A stretch of DNA of 64,000 bases from Lunularia cruciata (GCA_948567375.1 OX419757.1:18414001-18478000); one strand, 5' to 3'; shown: positions 20,826 to 33,137, numbered from the stretch's first letter. Numbers and translations are program-made. Notes: generated from the sequence alone by a model not told the origin.

Positions 20826-21676
20826 GTGAGGAAAATCTCAGACCTTCCATTCCCTTCAAGCTTGACAAAGTTATGCCAATTCTTGGGGATGGTTGGATAC
20901 AATAGGAGGTTCATCTTCTCATTTTTCAACAAGGCTTATGCATTGACCATCTACATGAAGAAAGGTCTAGATTACACGGTCATTTTGGAGGACAAGAAGG
21001 CTCTCAAAGCTTTTTAGGAGCTCAAGCAATCCCTTGTTGTAGCTCCAATTCTTGCTAAACCTGATTGAAGTAAGCCTTTCATCATCTACACTGATGCTTC
21101 TAATGTAGCTATAGGATGCACTCTTAGTCAATTAGACCAAGATGGCATGATCATCCAATAACTTATGCTAGTAGGCAGATGGTTTTAGCATAGAAGAACT
21201 ACTCTATCACGGAGAGAGAAGGGTTGGCATTGATCTTTGGTATTAAAAAGTTTAGACACTATTTGATTGGAGGGAAAGCCACCATTATCACGGATCAAAA
21301 GGCTTTGAAATACATCTTTAACAAGCCTAATGTTGAAGGGAGACTAGCAAGGTGGATGATACTCTTGTCTGAGTATGACTACACCATTGAGGATATGCCA
21401 AGAAAGAAACATGCAAATGCTGATTTGTTATCTAAATCCTATGATCATGATGGAGATGAGCTAGTTGATGATTCCTTCCCAGATGAGGAGCTCATGACAA
21501 TCTCAGTCACTCAAGAGGTTCCAATGGAGTACAAGGAGATTGTGGATTTTGTGACAAAAGGTAACTATCCAGAAGGGATGCATGTTAGGGAGAGGAAGGC
21601 CCTTGCAACAAGATCTAGACATTACACAATGGTGGAGCATATTATTTTTCACCAAGGAGCAGATGGTCTACTTTGA
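20826..21676 (+). pseudogene. A2 RT thumb and RNase H
   Basis: The thumb (LCQFLGMVGYNRRFI) ends at TAG 21015-21017. TGA 21066-21068 and a 1-base loss at about 21144 follow. RNase H motifs YTDASNVAIGC, TDQKALKYIF and HANADLLSKS are readable, the last two within the open piece 21224-21676. Confidence 0.83.
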
Positions 21677-21682
21677 AGAGCA

Positions 21683-22796
21683 GTGGGTAGAGAAGAGTCT
21701 ATCCTACTTATAAAGGAGTTTCATGAAGATTTAGTGTGTGGAAGACACTTTGCAAGAAAGGTGACGGCTTTCAAGATTCTAGATGCAGGTTATTGTTGGA
21801 GAGGGATTTTCAAGGATTGTCTTGATTATTGCAAAACTTGTCATGTTTGTCAAGCTTTTGCTAGAAAGTCTACATCCACTCCACCACTTAGATCAATTCC
21901 ATTGCTAGGACCTTTTGAGAAGTGGAGAATTGATTTTGTAGGTCCTCTCAATAGAACCCCGAGGAACAATCAATACATCATGGTAGTTACTAATTACCTT
22001 ACCAAGTGGGTTGAGGCTAGACCATTGAGGGACAAGAATGAAGATGAAGTTGGTAGAATTCTTTATGAATGCATTATCACAAGATTTGGATGCCCTTTGG
22101 AGTTGGTTTCTGATAGAGGAGGAGAGTTTACAAGAAGCATTACTACAGCCATGGTATGACATTTCTCTATCACACATAGAGTAACTACATCCTATAAGCC
22201 AAATTCCAATGGCTTGGAAGAGAGAACCAATCAAACCTTGTGCATGAGGTTAGCCCAAAGATGCAGAAATGGAGGGGGCTAAACATCATTGGGATAAGAG
22301 GATTCATGTAGTTTTGTGGGAGTATAGGACAACCATGAAGAATTCCATAGGATATTCTCCATTTCAATTGGTATATGGTATTGAGTCTACCTTACCTTTT
22401 CACTTTGATCTTCCTACCTTCCAAAGCATTCATAGGAGATTGAAGAAAGTACAAGGAGGTGATGTAGAGAAGTCAAGGAAGGATCAACTCATGGAGTTGG
22501 AAGAGGCAAGAGCAGTTGCTATGGTTTGAGTGGAGCAAGCCCAAAGGAAACAAAAGGAGAGCTATGACAAGAGGCAAGGCAAGAAGAAGGTGGAGCCTTT
22601 CAAAGACGGTGATTTGGTAATGTTGTTTGATTCCATTCAATTCAAGAGAGTGCAAAAGAAGTTTTTGCCTAAGTATTTTGGACCTTTGATAGTGGAGAAG
22701 GTGTGGGGCAATTACACCTATGATCTCAAGGAGTTGGGAGGAAGACACTTTGATAGGATGAACCATGATAAGTTGAAGATGTACCATAGAAGGTAG
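21683..22796 (+). pseudogene. A2 integrase
   Basis: The zinc region is complete (FHEDLVCGRHFARK ... CKTCHVCQ), the first catalytic Asp lies in WRIDFVGPLN, the second in LVSDRGGEF, and a Glu in NGLEERTN. The frame breaks after 22159. The C-terminal module is at 22269-22796, with one TGA at about 22527. No chromodomain. This is the best-preserved integrase of the family within the window. Confidence 0.85.
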
Positions 22797-22844
22797 AGAG
22801 ACCTTCACTTTGGGGATAAAGTGAAAACTTAGTCGAGGGGTAAA

Positions 22845-23524
22845 TGTAACACCCATTTGTGCATGCGTGTGGTATTGTGATATTTAGCTTGGTATTACAA
22901 GTACTTAAGAGATATTATTTATATAGAGATAAAGGATGGTTCTATATTAGTCATGGTTAGCTAAATTTAGTCATAGTTTAGAAAGAGTAGACCTTACTTT
23001 AGAGGGAGTAGAAAAGATGAGCACCACTATTTTGGATTTTAGTGTATTCACTTGGTATTATTCCTAGGTGTTTGGCTTTGAGGAAAGAATTGAGAACTCT
23101 TGGGCCCGCAAACTTTTTTGTTTTGGATTCTTCTTTAGTCCAAGGATAGCCCATGTGAAGGAATCCTTGACTTAGTGGTTGGGTCAAGATAAGACTACAT
23201 GCTTAGGGGAATATGCCCATGTGAATGGATATTACTTTCTACTTTTCTACTTTACTTGACTTTTAGTCTAGTAACTTGAGTTACTATGGTAATTAGTAAC
23301 TTTGGTACGTAACTATTTCACAATTATATAAACAAGGGGCAAGGAGGTATTCATCATCCTTTCATTTGCAACTATCTCTCTCTCATCGAGTTCTCTAGTG
23401 AGCAATGTCTTGAGTCTTGGAGTGTCAGCCTTGGAGGAGTATGATGGAGTTGGGGTTCCTTGCCTTCTTAGTCCATGGTGCGCTACCATAATAGCCATCA
23501 GAGGTTCATCCTAAGTGAGAGAAG
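22845..23524 (+). repeat. 3' LTR of A2
   Basis: Starts TGTAACACCCATTTG and is preceded by the PPT 'cgaggggtaaa' and the conserved hairpin at 22804-22825. It ends near 'agtgagagaa', where B2 sequence begins. Confidence 0.88.
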
Positions 23525-23679
23525 GCAGGCTAACAGCACAAGCTTAAAGAAGTTGTTGTAAAGTAGTCTTGAACTCTATGTGTACATTTGAGTTAGCTGA
23601 CATCGTGATGATTGCTACTATCATGGGAGATTCAAGAAAAATCTTCAAATCCAAATGTCATGATAGTGAAATGAAAATA

Positions 23680-24272
23680 ACATGGAACTTGCTAGGTTTA
23701 TACTTAAGCTTAATATCAAAAAATTGTGTTTTTTATTCCCATCAATGACGTAGACTCTTCAAGTGCTCTAAATGTAATGTCTACAACAAAGGTTTATGAT
23801 CTATTTGCATGATCACTTGTTTCCCCAAGAGATAATATCTCCATACCTTTGTGACATATAAAATTGCTAGTTCATCTTGATAACAAGAAGAAAGATTCTT
23901 TTTTGTTGTGTTTATTCAGCAAGACACAGAGGCAATGGGATGTTAGCCATCTAGAAATTCTTCTTGAAATGTCACTCCAATGGCAAAGTTAGAAGCATCA
24001 GAATTAACCACACAAGGTAGTTGAGAATCATATGGATGGAGGATAAATCATGATGATAGCATATGCTTCAATTTCTTGAATCCTTCTTTGTGCTTTGTGG
24101 TCCATGCAAAGCTTGATGTCTGTCTCAAGAGATTGATCAATGGTGTACCTACATGCGCATAATAGTGAATGAACCATTGGTAAAAACATACTAATCTATT
24201 AAATGCCCAAACTTCTATGATATCCTTAACACTAAGCCAATCATTAATGGCCCAGAATTTCTCTTTTTTCAT
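23680..24272 (-). pseudogene. B2 RT thumb and RNase H remnant
   Basis: The open piece 24272-24048 encodes a thumb (INDWLSVKDIIEVWAFNRLV, FYQWFIHYYAHVGTPLINLL). Below it, 'SDASNFAIGVTFQEEF'-like RNase H sequence is readable down to about 23690. Stops interrupt it. Confidence 0.62.
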
Positions 24273-24295
24273 CTTGATCCTCCTTTGATGAGACC

Positions 24296-24960
24296 TTATG
24301 ATCCAAAAAGGTAACTTCCTTTTGCCAGAAAGCGCACTTCAACTTGTTGTAGTAAAACTTCCATTGGCATAGTCATCTTAAGTTTTCTTGTATGTGATTC
24401 TTCTATTTTTCCTTCATCTTGTTTGTAGATTAAAATACCATCCAAGAACACCACATGTTGATCCAATGGCAAATTCAACACTTCATCTATTTGATCTATG
24501 AAGATTCGAAAAGCATTAGTGAGCCCAAAGGTAGCACTCTTTATGCAACATGCTCATACCTTGTGCAAAAGGCAATTCTTATCAATGGGAATCTGCCAAT
24601 ATTTGCTTTGCAGATCCAAGTTAGAGAAGTATCTTACTCCACTCAATTGATCCAAAAAATTATCAATTTGAGGCAAGGACATGCATTCTTGACTGTTTAT
24701 GTATTAAGGCCATGGTAGTCAATACAAAATTGAAGTCCTCCATCCTTCTTTGGTGTAAGTACTATTGGTGCTCCTCAAGGAAATGTACATGTTGTGAGAA
24801 ATTCTTTTCCAACAACTTGGTAATTGTTGTTTGAAGCTCTTCTAATTTCTTTGGTGAGAGCCTATAGATTGGTTTACTCAATATAGTGTTACTTGGGCAA
24901 TAGCTTGATTTTGAAATGCATAACCTGATAAGAGCTAACCCTTTTGGAAGATCATCTAGA
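24296..24960 (-). pseudogene. B2 reverse transcriptase remnant
   Basis: The catalytic box reads FLDGILIY (second Asp to Gly) within the open piece 24481-24296. Upstream on the minus strand, RT blocks corresponding to B1 4950-5300 are visible to about 24960. The element cannot encode an active polymerase. Confidence 0.7.
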
Positions 24961-25194
24961 AACTTCTAAACTATTTGATCAACCATTGCTTGATGAGGCT
25001 TCTAATCCTCATCAATTCCCCTTATGCAATTGGTTTGATCCATACCATAAAAATAGGAATATCTTCCTCCAACGCTTATTTGATAATTGCTATATTGATA
25101 AACTTTCCATCTTGGAATTGATTATTCTTGAGTGTTTTACTCAAAGGTGCCAAACAACTTAATAATTCTTACCTTGGTGTTGTATTCAAATTTT

Positions 25195-25500
25195 TCATTG
25201 GGTCCAATAAAATTGAACCTTATGGCATTCAAGCCAAGGAAAACCTAGAATGATATTGTAGTGTAGATGAGCTACTACAAATCTCATACACTTTGTATAC
25301 TCCTTCCCAATCTTGAATAGAATAGGATGTGAAGTACAAAATATGAGACTCTTTTTACCATTTTCCATCATTAATGTGCTACTCAATATCAACTTGATAT
25401 GAATAAATAATTTTTTTTCTAATTTCATATACATACAATTTTCCAAACTCCCAAAATTAACCAAAATCTTCCAAAATCTTACACCATGATCAAATATCAT
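25195..25500 (-). pseudogene. B2 aspartic protease remnant
   Basis: The 101-codon piece aligns by eye with the B1 protease: ILVNFGS at the active site (catalytic Asp to Asn), then KYTKCMRFVV-type sequence and ILGFPWLECHKVQF. Catalytically dead. Confidence 0.72.
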
Positions 25501-25639
25501 ACCTTACAAGTGAATCAAACTTATAAAAGTTTAGTCTTGAATCCTATTCAACTAATCACATTCCTAGTAAATGGTTTGATATCTCCTATGTGGTCTTTTT
25601 GTTTCTTTGATCATCATGCTCCACAAATTCCATTTGGGC

Positions 25640-26120
25640 AATTGGTTGTGGTTATGTATTTTGAGTTGGACATTTGGCAATGTGATGTCCAATTTGGTGA
25701 TAATAGAAACAACCATCATTTTTCACAATCTTTTTCTTTCTATCTGCCAAGTGGTCTCCATTAGATTACATCAATCTCCATCAGTTTTTTTAATCTATCT
25801 TGTGTGGCTTGTGCACCACTTGGAGTCTCTCAATTATTGCTTAATTGAATTCTTCCCATGGCTAGATTTGAGCAACAAATTGCCATTGCTCCACCTAAAA
25901 TTGCTACCATAGCTTAGCCACTCCATCTAATTGGCTTGAAGCCATGAGAATTTGTCTCCTTTCATCCACAAGCTTTTTGGGTTTAAATAACATTTGCAAT
26001 CAAACACAAAATTTCCATTACACCCAATAGGTTCTTGATGTCAAATACCTTTGGTTTTGGAAATTATACTCACTCCTCTCCTTCATGAAATGCTACTCTC
26101 TCTACATACTCTTGTCATTG
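25640..26120 (-). pseudogene. B2 Gag and zinc knuckle remnant
   Basis: CFYYHQIGHHIAKC at about 25710-25660 is a knuckle in which the second Cys has become Tyr. Gag-like sequence extends toward 26120 but is heavily interrupted. Confidence 0.55.
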
Positions 26121-26243
26121 ACTTTCATTATCTCTCTTTTCCAACAATTGAGTAAGGTGCTTGATTTATTGTTGCATAACAATGATAATTTCAAGCATTA
26201 CTTCCATGACTCCTACTCTACCAACTACCTATTTGCAATAATT

Positions 26244-26278
26244 ATGTTAACTTAGATGTTTTACATCTAAGTTAACAT
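26244..26278. repeat. 16-bp perfect foldback inside B2
   Basis: Arms 26244-26259 and 26263-26278 (atgttaacttagatgt and its complement) with loop ttt. It has no counterpart in B1, so it arose after the copies diverged. Confidence 0.8.
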
Positions 26279-26467
26279 GTAGATGTAACACATCCATTGC
26301 TCCTTGTAAATTATAATTGCAAAGATAAATGGTTCATCAAACAAGGTTATTGCATCCAAAATTCTACCCAAAGTGTGAAATGATACTTTGGTAGTACATA
26401 GACACAAAAATGCCTAGTTTGAGGAAAATAGATCTAATGGTCCATAAATTTTCTCCATCCCATTCTT

Positions 26468-26479
26468 GATCTAATACCA
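26468..26479 (-). other. Primer binding site of B2
   Basis: On the minus strand TGGTATTAGATC, 10 of 12 matches to the initiator tRNA-Met PBS, one base from the LTR end as in B1. Confidence 0.75.
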
Positions 26480-26480
26480 A

Positions 26481-26833
26481 TGTAAAATACCAATGAGAGA
26501 AATAGGAGAATGGATAACCGGAGTAGAAGATCACGTTAGGACTCTTAAGTGAGGGAAACTCTGAATGCTTAGCTTGAGCTTGGCTCAAGTATTTAGTGTT
26601 AACTTGGATATGACTCCCAAGGAAAGTTCCTTTTAGGAGCGATCAGCTTGGTGTACAAGGTACTCTACCCCTGAAAGTTCTTAGAAGTTTCTCACCAAGA
26701 AGCTTCATGGGTGCTCTTAGAATATTCCACCCACAAGCTTGTTTGATGCTTCTAGATGCTTTGACACATTCTTAGGCTAGTTCTAGTTCTTTTTGCTATA
26801 TTTAGCTTAGACTGCTAACTCCGTATTATTACA
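26481..26833 (-). repeat. 5' LTR of B2
   Basis: On the minus strand it starts TGTAATAATACGG and ends TTTTACA. It shares the GAAGCTTCTTGG-type motifs of the B1 LTR. Confidence 0.78.
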
Positions 26834-28798
26834 AAATCTGTCCATTGAGTCTATTCTTCTACCCGTGCAAAAATATGTACATATGGGTCTTGGGTACTAG
26901 GAACAATACCAAGAAATATATTTCTTCATGAAAAAGGAGTATAGTCTCCGATCATTTCCTCTTTTTCCTCATTGATTACTCCCATTTCATAATCTTGGCC
27001 CAACCTAAAACTATCTTTCCTTGAATTTCCCACCCAAACTTACCAATGTGGAGGAAGAGATATTTGCCCAATCATCAAACATTATGTCCATCCTCTCAAA
27101 ATATGGACAATTTTTATTCATTTTATCTTTGATTGTTTGCCATTCTTGCTTCAACTTGTTATCTATCAAGCCTTCTCCAATATACTTATCTTTCCAATCA
27201 TGAGTCAACTTGTAAGATTTCATGTACCTTGCACAATTTTTACACAACTTGTCACCATTCATAGACTCAAGAAATCCCTTTCAAAAATTCACTAAATAAG
27301 TGGCCATGTGGCTAAAAGCTGTACTCTTTTTTACAAGTTTCTTAGTACTGTCCCTCTTATTCTATTTGAAATGTTCTAGGTTATCTAAAAATCTAAAATT
27401 TGAGAATGGAGAGAGGGGATCATTCTAAACCTCTTGTCTTCTCCCTTCCCTTCAGTACCATTGACTTTCCTTTCCCTTTAGTCCCCATGGAAGGTCATGT
27501 GGATACCATTTTGAGAAGGTCTTGGAATCCAATAGGATTAAATGAGGAATTGTGTAAAATGTGACTTGGTTTGGGATATGATGGAGGAGAAATTACTTCA
27601 ATCTCATAAAAAGAGTGAATGCCTTCCAAACCTTGGTAGTGAAAGTTCTCCATCTCTCATGAAATCTATAATTTTAGGAAATCTCAAGGTATACACTCAC
27701 TCAAAATTATAGAATTTCTCTTGAAGAGTCAATGCATTGCATGCTAGGAGATTTACATAACAACTTCCATTTTTTCATGTTAATTTTTACCTTTCATGCC
27801 CATCTTCAATTTTAGTGAAGGCATGTTGGACAAGGGAACTAGATTTCAATTTTAGATTCAACAAAAGAAATACATAACCACCCAAACACATAACCATGAA
27901 CTAGAGTTCTAGGGATCCATGTAATTTGTGAAAGCGGAAAAGAGTGAATTCAAATATCAGTGAGGTCTCCTCCATGAGAACACTTGTAATATATTGGTTC
28001 ATTGTGTCAAGTTGTTGTGACACAGAGTAGAATTTTAGTTCATTACATGTGCCATCATAATTCATCCCTATTACTATTTCACCTAATTAGACCCATAACC
28101 CCTTGGTTGCCCATGACCTATCAAAAAAATGTGGGATTTCAAAAACTGCACATAAACTATATGACTACACGTAGAATATTTCATATATGTTTCACTTTTA
28201 GATTATTTTTTTATGAGTACCTATGAAAATCTTTAGGGAATATCTAGGGTTTTGTAAAGAACCTATAAAATTTCCATTTGAAATGCCCCTATTAGTGCAT
28301 TTCAAATAAATAATTTATGGAGATCCATAAATTTGTAAGTAGCTTCTACATGTACCCATAAAAGAGGTAGGGCATTTCAAATGATCTACCTGTACAACTT
28401 TGACAAGCCCTATCATTTAATCCAATGCAAATTTCTTGGTATCTTCGTATAATTTTATGAGTCAAGAAAAAGGTGACTTCTAAATATTATGGGCCAATGG
28501 ATATTGCCCAGAAAATCCTATCATATCCACTACTCATCTCTACAGATTTTCCATATTCCATAAAGCAATTTAAGAGAACCATAAACCTCTATTTGAAACA
28601 CCTTATCGTGTTAGGTGGTCAAAGTTGCACAGACATTAGTTTACTCTTTAGAGAGATTTCTTTTTTATCTATGATACTTTTTACTAATTGCTATGTTGGG
28701 AGGGGGTTAAATATCTACTCAACCATTGTGTGTACATGGTTAAGTTTCATACTCTTAGTTAGCTTTGAAAACCTTGTTGGTCTTTAAATATGAGACAA
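26834..28798. other. AT-rich unassigned DNA
   Basis: No convincing gene. A minus-strand ORF at 27011-27262 (83 aa, with a CPYFERMDIMF segment) faintly recalls Myb/SANT-like proteins but is too weak to call. Foldbacks occur at 28276-28307 (11-bp arms atttgaaatgc) and 28312-28333 (10-bp arms aatttatgga, 2-base loop). Confidence 0.35.
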
Positions 28799-28960
28799 GG
28801 CGACCGCGTGTGATAACAAGAAAGATGGGAAAGACCATCAAGCTGGTTAAGGAAAAGATATGGGGTAAAATGGGGCTAAGCCCCAAAAGTATTAGTAGAA
28901 GGAATAGGCACTACATCATCGTCTAATGTACTACAACAGGGGGTTCAATTTTAGTGTTTA
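28799..28960 (-). mobile_element. 3' fragment of LINE family C (C5)
   Basis: On the minus strand it contains the hairpin at 28871-28885 (palindrome around aa), a partly decayed second hairpin, and the terminal GCGGTCGCC at 28807-28799. Only the tail is present, as expected of a 5'-truncated LINE insertion. Confidence 0.7.
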
Positions 28961-29929
28961 TAAGGTTCTTTAAGAATTAGTAAAACTTTTTATGGGTAAC
29001 TCGTACAAAATTTATGGATATGAAAATTTTTAGTTATAAGAAAATTACATGTAGAGTAACCATAGCCATAACATATTTACGGGTGATTTTTTTCATGACC
29101 AGTAAATACCTTACTGTAGATAGGGTGCTATGGATATCCAAAACACATAATTCAACCTACAAATAAATCTTGTCACCAATTGTCAATTGCATCACACCAT
29201 CACTTGTAGAGGGAAAATTTTCAAAAACTAAAACAATGCAATTCTTCATTTCTTTAGTCATCTCATGTCTACAAAGCTCATTATACTAGCTAAGTGTTAA
29301 CTAAAGATGACATTTAATTTACTTTTGGATACCCTTAAATAATCATTAATAAAAACCAAATATTAAAATTGAAACCCATATACCAATACACTACTTGTAA
29401 CCAGTTTTGTGTGCACATTCACTTTTCAAATCCAAAAGTTTTGGCTACCGGTACCAAATTTTACTGATCTTGTAGCTATGCCTATACAAATCTTACACAT
29501 CCTAAAACTTCCCTAATATGTATTTGGTGGAGAGTACAAGAGATTGTGGAGACATGAGAGGAGAGAGAGAGATGTGAGAGGAAATATATACATTTTATGA
29601 GGGATCTCTAGCATAAAGCATGTGAGTGAATAGCTGATTCTATTCCTTTTTTATTTTGGTTCCGTTGGTACTTAGATTGAAGACTATGGAGAATTAATTA
29701 GAAAGTTATGGGGAATTTTAGGTTTTGTAGGGTTTGGAGTGATTATTACACACTAGGAATGATGGGTTAGGAGTTTTTAATTTTATTCTCTTGGTATTCA
29801 TGCTGCATTTCCATGAGAAATTACTTTGAAAAATTTAGAGATGGGCCTTGAAAATTACAAGAGTTTATAGTTTTTAGGGTTTGAAGAGAGTATTTACTCT
29901 TGTGAGTTGGGATGTGAAGGGTTGTGGTT
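28961..29929. other. AT-rich unassigned DNA upstream of C1
   Basis: No coding sequence recognised. A purine-rich stretch (gagaggagagagagagatg) lies at about 29557-29575. The right end may include the 5' leader of C1, because weak similarity to C2 begins at about 29925. Confidence 0.35.
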
Positions 29930-29969
29930 TTGCAGGTATGGGAAGAGATGGAGAGGACCATTGTATATT

Positions 29970-30780
29970 ATTATCATTATTCTTGTGCTAGCCATGGATA
30001 CACTTTCCCATGTGGAGCAGCAGAGAGCAACTCTTGGTACACCATGCCTGATGTGTCACTGATGCTTTCTCTTGCAAGGAGTAAGATCCATGTGAGAAGG
30101 ATACACTTGGGATGCTCAAGTGAGGCAAGCAACCACATCAACAACAATGACACTTGAGATTATGCACACTTCGTCTATCTCTTTGTTGACCGTTCCAAGG
30201 ACACCGATCAAGTTGTTGGAGTGGTTAGCTTCTCAAGCTAGTTGTATTTTGGGGTTATTTGAGACTAGTTTTCCATGTCCATATCTGTTCCATGGGCTAC
30301 CCCGTACATTCATGATGAGACTAGATAGGCTTTTTGCCTACCACTTGATTGTTTGGCACGTGATCCCTTGGACGAGTTAGTATGATTCCTATTCCTCTTA
30401 CTCCCTTGATGGTATCTTCCTTATGCTAGAGGGGGACATGCGGGGCATAGAAAGGTGACTGCTAGATATCACCAATTTTGACAGGAAGATTGGGTGGCCC
30501 TACAGGAAGAGTCTATTAGGGCTGCACATTTTAGGAGACATGTTTTGCCACATGATACCATAGAGACCACTCAATTACAACAATGTAGGACATTGGGTCA
30601 ATTGGGAGAGTTTAGTAGAGCATCACAAGCGCTACACCCTTTGTTGATGGCTATTCCTATTGATGAGACTATCTTTTCCCTATGCTCACTATATCCTATG
30701 GCAGGAGAAGTATTACCACTAGAGGTCTTAGACTATCAACTGGAGCAGCCTTTGTCTTGATAGCTTGCATTTTGCACAAG
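29970..30780 (+). pseudogene. C1 N-terminal region
   Basis: 29924-30157 includes SKIHVRRIHLGC, the end of a C2H2-like finger; the same place in C2 reads RGIKIHVKKM. The piece 30494-30760 (TTQLQQCRTLGQLGEFSRAS) matches the 'RC-RLGQLGELSRA' helix region that precedes RT in related elements I recall. Decayed. Confidence 0.55.
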
Positions 30781-30968
30781 CATTGTGCACAGCCTCCTTG
30801 CATTTCATGAAGAGGCTTGTCAAGGATGATATATGAGCATGTTAGAGATTAGTTTTAGGCAAATGATCTTTCTAGTGGTTTACCAAGTTGTTTTAGATGG
30901 TTGTAGCAATAGTGAGAGGAGACATTCTTATGTTTATTAGTCAGGTGTTAGGTGCTAGTTGACTTCTC

Positions 30969-31925
30969 ATGATAGAGAAGGGCACGTGGGACATTAGACC
31001 AATTGCTATTGGAGAGATCTTTTTGCATTTGGTCAGCCGCACCATTTTCTTTTATTATTATTCTCACTTCAATCCATATGAGTTTGGAGTAGCTACACCT
31101 AGAGGATATGAGGCTATATCTCTGGGCATTAAGGTACTCCTAGATATCCACCCAGAGTGGATCATCCTATAGGTGGACATTGAGAACACTTTTAATAGCA
31201 TCCCATGAGCATCCATCTTTAGAGAGCTTAGGGATCCTTGGAAAATCTTGTTCTTTTTGTGTGATCTTATTATGGCTCTCCTACTTCCTTTTACTACCAA
31301 CATGGTTGTTTATAGTAGGGAGTCACCGTCTTGGAGTCAAGTGTTGGTACATGTCATGGAGATCCTTTAGGAAGGACCCTTATTTGCCTTGGCTCACTTT
31401 AGAGCTCTCTTATCTACTATGTTGGCCATGCCATGTTCTATATTTCATTCCTTGGTTGATGATATACACATTGTGGGCCATGTAGATCAGATTAGGTAAG
31501 CATTTGACCACTTGATTATTGAGCTACATGTAGTAGGCTTGAGAGTCAAGGTGTCAAAGTGCAAAGCATAGTCCCCTTTAAGTATACCTCCCCACTTTGA
31601 GCTTCTAAAGTGGTGTATCACATCTATAGATGGACTACGTGTTCTTGGATTGCCAATAGGGTCCAAGGATTTTGTCACATGCTTCTTAAAGATTGCCCTT
31701 GTAGAGGATATTCTCCATGTGAACCTTCCTTTACTAGGAGATCCATACGTGACATTTGGTATAATGTCCTCTAGTATTGCTTGTAGATTGACTTACCTCC
31801 TTTGTACAATTCTCTCCTTCCTATCACGTTTGAGTGCCTTTGATAGGAGGATTATAGGTGTCTTTGGTGATATTATTGGACCATGGACATTTGAGTGTGT
31901 GATAGTGGACTTGGAACGTAGATAG
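30969..31925 (+). pseudogene. C1 reverse transcriptase
   Basis: Blocks in order: TWDIRPIAIGEIFLHLVSRT, EFGVATPRGYEAISLGIKVL, a stop, VDIENTFNSIP, EGPLFALAHFRALL, the catalytic box SLVDDIHIVG (about 31450-31480, both Asp kept), then GLRVLGLPIGSKDFVTCFLK and FDRRIIGVFGDIIGPWTFE (thumb-side). It would copy the element RNA at a nicked target. At least three stops and two frameshifts are present. Confidence 0.8.
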
Positions 31926-32206
31926 ACATCTCTAACAATCTGATGTGGAGGGGTTGGCTTGCTATCTATGGAGGAGATGACACCTATAGCATTTTTGGGT
32001 ATTTGTGCTCTCTCAACACCCCAACTTTCTTCTCATTTGTGGTTGTTGATAGAGTAAGTTTTGGACACTTATGTGATAGAGGTGGATGAGGGATACTTTT
32101 CTCTCCAAATGTTATTGTAGAAGATGAGAGCTAGCTATCCCCACAGGCATGCACTTCCATCTTTACTTCACTAACATCAGATTGTCCTAGAGGTTTATAA
32201 TCTTCC

Positions 32207-32900
32207 TTGATGGAGGGACAAGGTGAGCATATGCTACATTCTCTCTTATCTGACTCATACATTCCTCAAGCTATTAGAGCACATCTTTGCTCTTGCTCCA
32301 ACAAGGGTGTAGGCTCTTCGATCCTAGCTCAACCATGCATTAGGGCATTTCAACTTGCACTAGCTCCTTTCTCTACAATGATGACATTTTGCATAGGTTT
32401 TGTCCACCCATCTGCATCTTTGTTACTCACTTTTGAGTGTGGTTCTACACTAGATGCAATAGTGATACATATGACACAATGTCCTTTTGGAGGACATAGG
32501 ATAACTCACATGATGCTATTATGGATATAGTGTTTGCTATGGCACAAAAGAGTATATACTTGCCTTGGAGTGAGCATTCATATATTTTGCATACAACACT
32601 TGTCAAGCAGACTTATACTTGGTCTAAGATGATCAGGTTACAATAGTGTATGTCGTGGTTATATACCTTATGCATGATATAGTTTTGGAGGGAGTGATTA
32701 CACATCCCTTGGATGTGTAAGTAGATGGCAAGTGTAGATGGCAAGTGTTGTAGTAGCTCGCAAGGTCTCCAAGTAGAGCGGTATGCCACAAGGTCACCTC
32801 TTAGTTACTCTGGCGTTGTAGTTGTATGGAGCGATGGACACGGCATTCGACACATTTGTTAAGGAGTGCATAAGAGTTTATCATGTTAGGCACCCGGTGT
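32207..32900 (+). pseudogene. C1 zinc motif and RLE-like C-terminus
   Basis: CECGSTLDAIVIHMTQC gives a C-x-C-x9-H-x3-C type motif at about 32418-32478, followed by 'GGHRITH' and then a degraded version of the domain that is intact in C3 (57908-58429). A frameshift lies after 32505. Confidence 0.68.
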
Positions 32901-33122
32901 ACCACTCTCATGCTTTGCAATATATTTTAGATTGTGTGTGTCCATTGCTCTACACAGAACAATGGCTAGTGTAATCCATAGGAGAGCAATCACACTAGGT
33001 GATGCTTCTTTGGATACTCCAATTGTATGCAGATGGTGAGACTTGCATAGCGAGGATCACTTAGCACTTAGCAGCTAGGATCTCATATCTGCCCCACTGC
33101 CCCCTTCTCATATCGCTTCTAT

Positions 33123-33137
33123 TGGAGCTTAGCTCCA
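33123..33137. other. Compensated hairpin in the C1 3' tail
   Basis: TGGAGCTTAGCTCCA. Other copies have TGGGGCT-T-AGCCCCA; here a G-C pair has become A-T on both arms, so the stem is kept. Confidence 0.7.

Larger units (their letters stand above)
16065..23524 (+). mobile_element. Ty3/gypsy element A2, second copy of family A
   Basis: Same order of parts as A1 with both LTRs present, but a deletion removes the end of the 5' LTR, the PBS and the leader ORF. The candidate target duplication is poor (tgcac on the left, ggcag on the right), so the right boundary is uncertain by a few bases. Several lesions in RNase H and integrase are identical to those of A1. It could not be reverse transcribed in its present form because the PBS is missing. 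Confidence 0.9.
23525..26833 (-). mobile_element. Truncated antisense chromovirus B2
   Basis: Read on the minus strand: LTR (26833-26481), PBS, Gag, zinc knuckle, protease, RT and RNase H follow in the order seen in B1, and the element stops at the A2 boundary. Integrase, chromodomain and 3' LTR are absent. It belongs to the same general family as B1 but has diverged. Confidence 0.82.

Noticed and set aside
27011-27262. Possible Myb/SANT-like protein on the minus strand
   Set aside because: Only one short segment (CPYFERMDIMF) is suggestive; no Trp spacing typical of the domain.
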